Part shown: positions 27,701 through 35,562 of the stretch, piece by piece
Position numbering within the stretch: the first letter of the stretch is position 1
Layout: each line of letters starts with the position of its first letter
Translations under genes and position numbers: made by a program
The notes under the pieces: model-generated
The model's input: only the letters and a program-made list of their open reading frames with translations
Told to the model about the DNA's origin: nothing
Database searches by the model: none
Assembly: GCA_011800805.1 (NCBI GenBank)
Contig: MPNW01000257.1
Location: 1-64,000, forward strand
Reading direction: 5' to 3'
From: Hirudo medicinalis
Taxonomy: Eukaryota > Annelida > Clitellata > Hirudinida > Hirudinidae
Length of the DNA: 64,000 bases

Positions 27701-30481
27701 GAAGTTACATGTTTGCAGTAATCATCCACAACGTGACACCACTTTGACCAATTTAAAAAAAAATTGAGAATTTTGAATGTAAATCCCAAATGTTCCACCA
27801 ATAAAAGACGTTCTCCTTTTGTGATGTGTTTTTCACATTCATTAAAACGCAATCAACCGATGTTGATTCCTCTGCATTTATACCAATGGTTTTAGTCAAT
27901 AGCTTGATCGAGAATACATTTCAAAGTTGACAATTAAAATTTAACAAAAAAGCATAAAAGATCAACCTGCAAGTCTGACATATTTTACACTCAGGCACTG
28001 CCATCCTGCTCTGACTACTGGATTAACCTCAACTGTAGGATCAAGGCAATTACCATGGTAATGTTGACCACAACTGGTGCAGAAGAGTTGATCGGAAATG
28101 CATCCGGGCTCGTCGCAGACGACACAACACGCTTCTTGATTAGCTTCAAATAGCAAACATCAATATACACATATACAGTTAAAGCAAAGCAATCACATAT
28201 TTGCTCATTCAAATTATGATCATTTCTAGCATAAATATTAATCAAGCAAAAATATTAATCAAGCAAACATCCTGCATCCCAAACATGTTTATGAAATAAA
28301 TAAGTTTCATTCTCTACATCAAAACAAGATAGATCTCTTTGGCATAAACTTAGGCTTCTACAGCCTGTTATACAACCAACAAAATACAAAGCAATAACAC
28401 AAGCCCCACAATTTATTTGAATCAAACAACAACATCATTGCATCATGATAAATTTTGTAATTTGTTACATTCTCATAGTAAAGTATGACTTTAGATAATA
28501 TTGTTATATCATATAATACTGTTGCTCGTAAGTGAGTGGATGTGAATATGAGCATCAACGAGATGATCAATGTGCAGTTAATGAATAATGTTATAATCAA
28601 ATGAAATAATAAAAACAACATCACACAGCTAACAATGGCATATGATGATAATTTAAACAAACACTACCTTGAAAAGATAAACAAACCTATGTTGATGGCC
28701 TGGTCAGCATGCTCAGGACATAGCAAGGACAACGTCTTAATGTCTTGAAAGCAGCCACCTCCAGAAGCACATGGATAGTGATACTTATTGCTGCAGTTCT
28801 GTATCTTACACTTGATGGTTGCTCCATACTTGAGGCAGTAACTGCATTTCTGTAACGAAGTTCGAAATCGTCCGATCAATGCCGGTAATCCGAACCTCTG
28901 ACGACAACGGACGCGACGGATGAGTTAACGATAATAAGTATAATTAATAGAGCAATCATGGCACAAAGACAACGATGTTGTGTCTGTCTTAATACTGCCC
29001 CATGTTGTAGTTGTTCTTATTTTGTTCGTTCTTGAAACGATCGCGATAGTTCGACAACCTCCCGAGTACAACAAAAACAGCTGTGCATTAAATGATCATA
29101 ATCGTCATTAAATGATTTGAAAAATGTAATAACCTAATCCGTTACATAGATAAATATTTATCAGCATAGGGCACAACTAAATAACTTGCAAAATTAACCA
29201 TAAATTACAATTTGACATAAAATCAAGAAAAAAACAATTGCCTGGGAAAGTCCGGCAAAGACGGCCTTGTCGACGTTGCACAGAAAGTCTTCCTTCTGGA
29301 CAACTCCATCAGACCATGCAGCACAGCAATGATGAGCTGTCACATGCCCTGCCACGAAATGAAATTGCGGTATGGGTGGGGAAGGTATGAGTCTAAATAT
29401 CCACGCTCGAACATAATTTCAGCTAATGATGCAATGGCTAACAATGATGAATTACAACCAATTTTTGCACATTTCATTTGATATCTATACTCACCTAAAG
29501 TATTTATTTTAGATGCTATAATCAACTGCTAAAGGTAAAACTTGTAGCAAACCAGATTTTTCGAAAATGTCATTTCCATCCACTTCCTCGGGATATCCTA
29601 CCAACGACAACTCGTCGAGTGTCGGCAGTGCCAAACACTCCCCATCGGCCTGTGACTGGCTGCGATGGGTTTCATTCGTCTCATCTAACTCCATGGAGAG
29701 TTGTGACGAGGTTCGAGATGAGTCCTTCCTGGAATCGATTAAAAATTTAAAATCAATTAAAATCAATTTAAAATCGATTTAAAGGGCAAAAACTTACAAT
29801 TTAAAGTAGTAAAGCATAACATGATCAAATATGAATTAATTTCATAGAAATCACGATTTCAAATCATTTGATTTCAATAATTCCCATCACTGCTTAGGAT
29901 GCTAAATAAATTAACATGTTATTAAGTTAGTACTTAGCAAGTAGGATTACAAATCAATAATAATCAAACTTTAATGAAAATAAATATTTAATGGAAACTG
30001 CCCGGTTTATCAAATTCTTAACAAAAGCTATAACCTAATCATTTTCTAAATAAATTGCTATTTGTGCAAAACTAATGTCATACAAAAATTTAAAAAGTTA
30101 AAAAAAAATCTACAAATGAATTCCAATTTACAAAATAAGCACCTAGTAAGCTAATAATGTTGCTGAAAGCATTTAAGTATCTATCGTTAGAAGCTCTTGC
30201 CCTAGTATATTGTTTTTTGTCTCAAATAGGTCATATAACAACACTGACCCTTTGCTTGAAACTCTTGCTCGTCTGCAAGTTGCAGCAGGACCAAGTGTGT
30301 TTCCCTTCTTGGTATCTTCTGCATCAGTCGACCGCCTATTATTAGTTCTATTGCTTGCTTTGCGAAATGGATTAAACCCAGGAGTGGGTTCAAATCTCAT
30401 TAGGTCACCCTGACCCATTAAGCTTTTCTCGCCCCTTCCGCAAAGTGCACATAATTTGATGTCCATAGGTGGAGAAGACAT
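2022..30481 (-). CDS. Histone H3K4 methyltransferase, KMT2C/D (MLL3/4) orthologue, 68 coding exons
   Basis: Catalytic and scaffold subunit of the COMPASS-like enhancer H3K4 mono-methyltransferase complex in the nucleus. I joined 68 exons from the ATG at 30481 to TGA at 2022-2024. All 67 junctions keep phase except for one missing base in exon 5. The total is about 15,588 nt with that base restored, or about 5,195 aa (human KMT2C is about 4,900, KMT2D about 5,500). Domain order: ePHD1, PHD clusters, HMG box, DPY/TPRP repeats, Q-rich coactivator region, coiled coil, ePHD2, FYRN, FYRC, Win motif, SET, post-SET. This order and the C-terminal end NCRKWMN identify the C/D class rather than A/B. The gene combines what Drosophila splits into LPT and trr. 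The N-terminus lacks the long AT-hook stretch seen before ePHD1 in vertebrates. The start was chosen as the first Met after an in-frame TGA, although a 5' non-coding exon is possible. Confidence 0.96.
3322..4570 (-). other. KMT2 exons 60-64: FYRN, FYRC and WDR5-interacting (Win) motif
   Basis: Exons 4458-4570, 4169-4295, 3880-4042, 3636-3772 and 3322-3465. The FYRN part contains [15 protein letters not shown]. The FYRC part contains [18 protein letters not shown] and later [26 protein letters not shown] is the Win motif, with the arginine that inserts into WDR5. FYRN and FYRC pair into one fold. Confidence 0.95.
4738..5691 (-). other. KMT2 exons 58-59: extended PHD finger 2
   Basis: Exons 5582-5691 and 4738-4981. 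They encode [19 protein letters not shown] then [32 protein letters not shown] and [17 protein letters not shown]. This is the ePHD that precedes FYRN in all KMT2 proteins. Exon 57 (5839-5940) gives the basic segment leading into it. Confidence 0.95.
5141..5184. repeat. AAT/AAC trinucleotide microsatellite
   Basis: About 44 bp of mixed AAT and AAC units in the intron between KMT2 exons 58 and 59. Confidence 0.85.
6068..8300 (-). other. KMT2 exons 51-56: SSSPE motif, AEN-type helix and Cys finger before ePHD2
   Basis: Exons 8125-8300, 7913-7968, 7717-7839, 7382-7550, 7121-7263 and 6068-6553. Landmarks: [35 protein letters not shown] and [20 protein letters not shown] followed by [16 protein letters not shown]. 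The last two form a zinc-binding region conserved in MLL3/4. The intron between exons 55 and 56 hosts a hAT MITE. Confidence 0.88.
6579..7059 (+). mobile_element. hAT-type MITE inside a KMT2 intron, with 8-bp target-site duplication
   Basis: Flanked by the identical 8-mer TGATAACT at 6571-6578 and 7060-7067, the duplication length expected for hAT. The right end reads inward TTAGGGCCGCAGATCAATTA, followed by TTTTTTTTAATCGCGATTA. This resembles hAT termini of the AATCGCGATTAA type. The left end (ACAGCTGCAGATTT) shares the GCAGAT core. Inside, on the + strand, a degraded BED-like zinc finger is readable ([20 protein letters not shown]) and ends near NKTNRD. The element is about 480 bp, so the transposase core is deleted. 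It fills most of the intron between KMT2 exons 55 and 56. Confidence 0.8.
10563..10823 (+). mobile_element. hAT transposase C-terminal dimerisation-domain remnant
   Basis: Antisense to KMT2, in the intron between exons 47 and 48. The frame reads [12 protein letters not shown], then [20 protein letters not shown]. This is the hATC dimerisation signature, where families usually read L..yLsiPatSvpcERlFSta. It is followed by a stop after about 86 codons. Upstream parts of a transposase are not readable, so this is a fossil. Element ends were not found. 10270-10480 nearby may belong to the same or another repeat. Confidence 0.65.
13363..14233 (-). other. KMT2 exons 37-40: coiled coil and NPFSES segment
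   Basis: Exons 14079-14233, 13854-14015, 13545-13751 and 13363-13477. [29 protein letters not shown], then [17 protein letters not shown] match the MLL3/4 coiled coil. [17 protein letters not shown] matches its conserved DDNNPFSES block. Exons 41-50 (9363-13237) downstream give less conserved Ser/Pro/Gln sequence, including a basic run [10 protein letters not shown] in exon 43 (12544-12693). Confidence 0.88.
14443..17457 (-). other. KMT2 exon 36: 3-kb Ser/Gln-rich coactivator exon with an LXXLL-type motif
   Basis: Single exon of 3,015 bp, the largest in the window. It is low-complexity, with many Gln runs, and includes [17 protein letters not shown]. That segment aligns with the LLLQDLLDQE nuclear-receptor/coactivator motif of MLL3/4. 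It ends [15 protein letters not shown] at a GTGAGT donor. Exons 32-35 (18610-19063, 18347-18546, 18131-18256, 17628-18018) upstream are similarly Gln-rich. Confidence 0.9.
19386..20938 (-). other. KMT2 exon 30: DPY..P.TPRP repeats and Q-rich tail
   Basis: A 1,553-bp exon. It carries several copies of a DPY(x)nP(x)TPRP-like unit, for example [15 protein letters not shown] and [13 protein letters not shown], as in vertebrate KMT2C. Gln-rich coil segments close the exon (LQKQQ at the donor). Exons 29 (21003-21093) and 31 (19155-19319) flank it in phase. Confidence 0.9.
21187..21913 (-). other. KMT2 exons 26-28: Q-rich segment and HMG box
   Basis: Exons 21510-21913, 21301-21374 and 21187-21237. 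After a Gln/His-rich run come [57 protein letters not shown] and [13 protein letters not shown]. This is the HMG-box-like helix set of MLL3/4. The donor of exon 27 was set after PYL, because a closer GT would delete an HMG segment that aligns with the family. Confidence 0.88.
22384..24426 (-). other. KMT2 exons 17-24: basic and acidic linker with YLQ-DAFFG motif
   Basis: Exons 24346-24426, 24036-24266, 23796-23930, 23569-23694, 23235-23341, 22781-23108, 22658-22714 and 22384-22464. Conserved landmarks are [26 protein letters not shown] and AYPSYLQ joined to [10 protein letters not shown], all matching the MLL3/4 spacer. Acidic stretches such as [20 protein letters not shown] follow. The last exon ends with a textbook GC-type donor (CAAG|GCAAGT), which is needed for phase. 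Confidence 0.9.
22505..22525. repeat. (AT)n microsatellite
   Basis: About 20 bp of AT repeats in the intron between KMT2 exons 23 and 24. Confidence 0.8.
24652..25858 (-). other. KMT2 exons 13-16: second PHD-finger cluster
   Basis: Exons 25664-25858, 25345-25506, 24981-25165 and 24652-24764, all in consistent phase. They encode [20 protein letters not shown], then [76 protein letters not shown] and YHCPLCRP. In mammalian MLL4 the equivalent fingers include the one that reads histone H4 tails. Intron 16 again uses a GC donor (CCAG|GCATGA). Exons 9-12 (25932-26882) form a Ser/Lys-rich linker between the clusters. Confidence 0.94.
26985..28143 (-). other. KMT2 exons 5-8: first PHD-finger cluster, with a one-base frameshift
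   Basis: Exons 27967-28143, 27544-27658, 27241-27434 and 26985-27084. They encode successive Cys/His treble-clef fingers: [21 protein letters not shown], then [23 protein letters not shown].., [10 protein letters not shown] and MLLCRSCKR, ending in DYICVMCKS. These PHDs correspond to the cluster preceding the central spacer in MLL3/4. Near 27994 the expected GWQCPECK appears as GWQC followed by a shifted frame. One C is missing from the genomic sequence. Confidence 0.92.
28687..30481 (-). other. KMT2 exons 1-4: N-terminus and extended PHD finger 1
   Basis: Exons 30249-30481, 29553-29728, 29242-29348 and 28687-28849. The protein opens with [20 protein letters not shown] and later [13 protein letters not shown], both hallmarks of the KMT2C/D N-terminal extended PHD. 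Exons 3-4 supply [12 protein letters not shown] and [14 protein letters not shown], then YHYPCA and LLCPEH. This is the C2HC pre-PHD plus atypical PHD. The exon 2-3 junction was placed so that [13 protein letters not shown] matches the family. The intron after exon 3 begins with GC, not GT. Confidence 0.93.
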
Positions 30482-31846
30482 TCGAGGAGTGGTGATGTGG
30501 ATCAGGCAAATATATCGCTTGAAGTCAAGTTTCCCAATTAGCTAATATTTACTACAATCTGCAAAAGTTACTACTTTAAGAATAGTATCAAAGTCACATT
30601 ATTTGAATTTTGCAAAACAAACCGATAAAATACGCGGGAAGCGAAAATGTGCAAAAAAGAGATCAAATGGTCGGCTTTTAAATTTCTTACCAATAATAAC
30701 CGTAATCCGGGTGTTGCACAAATTCAACCGAGTGGTCTAGTATATCATTTTTTTGAAAAAAAAATTGGCGACCCCGATATCGCCATGTTGTTATTTTACA
30801 AGTGCGTCAAAGAAAATGCAAAACGAACAAAAGTTTCTAACAATAAATAGACATTGTTTGAAATATTGCTTAAATTAATTATAAAGCAACTTAGTTATTT
30901 AAAATTTGATATACTGATTTATTGAATGTTGATTTCAGCATTTGCGCAACACAACAACATTTAATATTATTAATACAATTTAATTTTAATATTTTGTTTT
31001 GATATTTTTATTAAAAAATATTAAAAATAAGTTCAAGAACATCCAGCATAAGGCGAAGCAAATGCATGCATTCGTTCTAACATTGACTTTGAATATGGGT
31101 GAGATTTTAGTATATTAATTAAATATGTTAAAAATGTTGAAAGACCAATAGATGAAAATTTTGCGTTGTTAATCATATTGTTAGTAAGTTGAAGAGAATA
31201 TAAAGCCACGTCCACTAAAGCTATCTAAGGACATTTGCACCCAGGGATCAACCGAAGAATAAATCTTATTATTTGGGGTGTGCTGGGTTCCGTTCGGGTC
31301 CCTAAGACACCTAGCAAATTATCCAGACGGTCAATTAATTAGCAACTAACCTCTTAGAATGTTAAAATCTAAACGCGTCATTAATATTTAAAATTTAAAA
31401 TCACATGTTTTATTAAAAGTCATTCTATTACTAACATAATTGATTTTTAGCGACGGGTTTATATTTTTCTTTATGATTAATTTTATTAAAAGTTTTTAAA
31501 CGATTAAGAGCTTGTTGTTTATCGGTTTTCTACTTCTCATTTCCTCTAATTAATTTATCTAATGCGTTTTAGGAAACAGAACATTATTTTAAGTTTTTGT
31601 GCTTTTGCCAGTTCACTATTACTCTATCATTTAATTGGCATCCAAAGATTTATCCTTATAACCATATGATGTCCCTCCAATTTCGTTTTTCAACAAATCA
31701 GAGACCAACTGCTTCTTCGCGGTTTAGTTTACAAAATTACTTGGAAAATATTTAATGTACCTTAATGCTAGTGAAGTCACATGCCATCGGAACTGGAATT
31801 CAAATTAAAATAAACGTTTATTTGGATAAGTTAGTCGTTATTAATT
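30482..31846. other. Intergenic region between KMT2 5' end and the Kelch gene 3' end
   Basis: AT-rich with no recognised gene. It should contain the KMT2 promoter and 5' UTR on the minus strand near 30482-30650, and the 3' UTR of the Kelch gene. A short plus-strand frame at 30647-30850 (67 codons) has no recognisable similarity. A minus-strand AATAAA (TTTATT at 31817-31822) lies about 25 bp after the Kelch stop. Confidence 0.6.
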
Positions 31847-34800
31847 TTATTTAACTAAGCAGCAAGCAGCACCCGTAACTGCGTAGGGGCAGTTGCTCAC
31901 TTTCACAGAAGTGGCCCTTTCCTGTTCCTCATCAAATGTCAAACATTCGACTATTTTAAGAGCTGCAGGATTTGGGTTGGACATTCCCCCAATCAAGTAT
32001 ACGCAGCTGTGAGAGTTGTCCGTTTTTACGACGGCACTGGCCATATCGTGCCTTCCAAGGGACAGTTGGCCTACTTGTTTCCAAACATTTCGAGTTTCGT
32101 AGTAGGCCATGACGGCGTTGGTACTAGAGCCTTTTTGACCATTTACAACGGTCCTTCCTCCAGCTAGAATAAGAGTCGAATTATTGAGAACGACAAGACT
32201 AGCATGACTTATGGGCTTGTCCAAATAACTTAAAATTGACCACTGGCCAGTCATAAGATTGTAACTGTAAGAATCAGCTAAAATGTCACCACGATTGTTT
32301 CTGGATTCGGAATATCCTCCAACTACATAAAGAACGTTCTTGAGTACTGCGGCAGCCACGCCTAATCTCGGTCCTCCAGGATGACGTGTTAAAATGCCCC
32401 AGGTGTCAGCCGAGGTATCGTAATAATCGATTTGATCGGTTTCACTCGTATCGCTATTTTCTCCTCCAACCACAATTAGTCTGTCATGCCATCTCGTCAT
32501 TCCGAAGTAGGCTCTAGGAGTTATCATTGGAGGACCAAGCCTCCACTGACCTGTCCGAAAATTAAATATGGTCACTCCGTCTGTGGCCACTCCCAATCGA
32601 TTGGGTTTTTCTGGATTAAAAATGGCTCCACCTATAAGATAGAGTTTGCCGTGTATGACTGCAGCCTGATGGTGGTGGAGGAATTGCTCGAGTTGCATAG
32701 CAACTCGAATCCATGATCCACGTCCTCTTTGGATTGAACTTACACTGAGTGCCATAATGAATCTTCCCGGAACGTCTGAGTCGACTTTGTGCAAATCTAG
32801 CCCTCCGATCATGAGCAGATATGGAGCATCTTGAGAGGAAAGGTTGTAGTACATCATGAAGTCACTTTCTGCATGATAAAGGAGACACTTGGAAGGATTT
32901 AATGCGTTTCTTTGGAAGTCATCGCGGCAGATACCGTTACCTCTGGTAAAATTTTGATCTTTTGATGAATTAGGTGATGTCGAACTTGTGTCTGTTGAAG
33001 TGCCGGTGTTCTCGGGAGGCGAAAGAGCCAACGAATTGACCTTAACAAATGATTCGTTCTCTCTGAGGAGAACTTCCGACTTGATACTTTTCGAATCGTA
33101 GGCCGGAGCATTATAGGACATGTTGTTCATGTTTGAATAAGATTCTCGTTGTCTTCTCTCTCTCTCTCGATACCTTTCGTGGAACCTCTCCTTGCCTCTT
33201 GGTCTCGCATAATCCGTTCTGGCTTCTACCAAAGAGATTTTGGAGACTACTTTTTGATGTTTTTTGGAACGAGATTTTGGACCGTTTTTCGAACTTGTGT
33301 CGTGTTTTCGCGATGGTGTTGATGGTTCAGTGTGCCGCTTCGTCGTTCTAGGAGTTTCTTTGGAAGAAACTGTTCCGGTCATCGATTCTCCGGAACCTTT
33401 TCCTGTCGGAGTGACCTTTTTTGATTTTCCTTTGGATACACGCGTGCCGGAATCAGTTTTTCGTTTTCTTTTAGATTTTGTACGGGGTACATCTGGCGTG
33501 TCCGAGGATACTTTAGTGCTACGAGTATTAGTCGTTCCAGTTGTAGTTACTGAAGGAATGTTTTTGTCTGGTGTAGTTTGTGACGACATTTGCTCACTGG
33601 AAGATTCGATTAAATATTTTGGAGATTGTTTTCTTCGTCCAGCTGGACGAGCCCTCCAAGAAACTTTCGAAGAACTCGATTTGGAACGCGTTTTGACAGG
33701 TCTTTTATGACTCGATTTTGACGGCAAAGACTGCTCAGAAGATTTCTTTGCAGTTCTTTTTTTCGATTTTCCACGTGAGGTTTTAACAGTAGTTTTTTTG
33801 ATAGGAGGTCCGTTAATTTCTTTAAACTGGTCGTACTGTCGACTTAAAAAATTCTCCGGTTCTTTGCGTAATTTCTTCCTCAAAAGGGGTGGACTCAATG
33901 GCAAACACTCATCGGAAAAGTTACTGCAGCGACTGAAAGCACCAGATCGATGGGATACTGGGCACGTATTCATATTGTTACAACAAAAGTTATTCCTGAA
34001 CCTTACAGGACTTGACCTGAACTCGCAATCAAACTGTGGCTCTGAAAATCCATTGTGCATGCAGGTACAGAAGCAGTTTGGATTGCTGCAGCATCCCCTC
34101 AAATCACATACATTGCAAATAGGCTGAGAAAATGGGACCATGCAAAGGCTGTTTTTTGATCTGATGCACTGGTATCTTATGACATCAAATATAATGTCCC
34201 GTACCGGACTGCATTCCGAGAGTAGCCAGTGGGATCTCTCAGTTTCTTGAATGAGTTCGTCGGCAAATATGTCCTGTAAATAAATCGAGTAAAAAATAAA
34301 TAAAACAAGTCAATAAGTTATTTTATGACATGTAAATGGTCCTAGTAGCTTCATCTCGTCACCAATTCTCATGGAAACAGACGTCATTTAAGTGGTTCCT
34401 TGCCACATTCCTCCACGAGTCTTAATTAATCAAAATTATTTATCATTATTGACACTTTAAGCCTGCCTCATCTCTTGTTATGATTGGGCTGCTTTTGAAA
34501 ATCCCAATTATATAGGTGCAGATAAAAAATACTAAACAAATCTAAAAAATAACACTGCTATTAAAATAAAATACAACTTCAAAATGGATGGCCGCCATGA
34601 GTCGTTTGGCCTGAGAAACACGACTGACACGATCAAAGTTCACCCAACTGACGACAGCTCTGAAGACATCCATCTCACAGCTGACGTTCAACTTGTTGCA
34701 TTGTATGAACGGTATGAGACGCTCCAGACTCAAGTACAAAAACTGCGTGGTTTTGGCGACTTGGATGAAATTATCCGAGATGAGATTGAATAAAATCTGA

Positions 34801-35562
34801 GCGGTATCTTGTAAGCTGTTGTTCAAAGCAATGGAATAATGGAGTACGATGTTTTCATTGCAAGCATACTTGACTAGATATGTTTTGCAAGCGTCCAGAA
34901 TTGCCATGAGACCCAGTTTGATGGCTAAGCTGATGACTTGACTGATATTATCAGGACACAACTCAGCATCGGAGGTATACATGAAATTCAGGATCGCCTT
35001 GACAGTACTTAACCTACAAAAGAAGTTAATTTCAGCTCAATCTATGACAATTATTTCGAAATTTCGCTTATTTTTGGAACGAAATCTTTGGAAAGAAACT
35101 TCATTCAATTTGGATCGACATCTCACCTTTATTAATTTAATTTAATTGTGTGTGATTTAATGTAATAATCATTGATTGATAATCATATAATAATAATTGA
35201 TATTCATATTGTTAACCAATAATAAAATAAATTATAAGATAAACAACAGTAAATACCCCACTAATGTGCCACAAAATTGTGACTCACGTATAAGCAGGCA
35301 GTCTGATCCTTACGATGTCCTCGGGGGCGTAATCTGAAATCATTTTCGCCATGAGGGAGCTATGGGCTGCCAGTGCCACTTTGTGGCATTTTGTGCTGCC
35401 ATCCTTTGTCGTGATGATGACGTCACAGAGTTTCTGCTGTTTCCAGAGGCCGAACATTCCAGACTGAATGACACCAGGCCATTCCTTGATGCTTCCAACG
35501 TTTTGACATTTCTCCCGCTCTGTTGACATTTTCCGCAAAGAATTACATTTTCCTTTAGTCAT
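31847..35562 (-). CDS. BTB-BACK-Kelch protein with a long Cys-rich and basic insert
   Basis: Three exons: 35288-35562, 34578-35013 and 31847-34273, in phase, giving about 1,045 aa. Residues about 30-120 are the BTB (LWKQQKLCDVIITTKDG, CHKVALAAHSSLMAKMI). Residues about 120-240 are BTB end plus BACK (FMYTSDAEL, LERLIPFI, VFRAVVSWVNFD). Residues about 690-1040 carry six Kelch blades with double glycines (MIGGLD, LIGGAI, VVGGEN, VVGGYS, LAGGRT, LIGGMS). Members of this family usually recruit substrates to Cullin-3 ubiquitin ligase. The oddity is about 440 residues between BACK and Kelch. It begins with a Cys cluster (CNVCDLRGCCSNPNCFCTC) and continues as a Lys/Arg/Ser-rich tract likely to act as nuclear localisation or nucleic-acid-binding sequence. 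Typical KLHL proteins are about 550-650 aa. Start: first Met of the exon; a second Met lies 11 codons on. Confidence 0.9.

Noticed and set aside
24652..29242. GC donors as sequencing errors for GT
   Set aside because: Possible, but four independent cases, one with a full GCAAGT consensus, make simple error less likely. Kept as findings pending RNA evidence.
29509..29766. In-frame stop after PLAVDYSI in KMT2 exon 2
   Set aside because: The true donor is upstream (AAATCTG|GTTTGC at 29552). With the acceptor at 29349 it gives the conserved [13 protein letters not shown].
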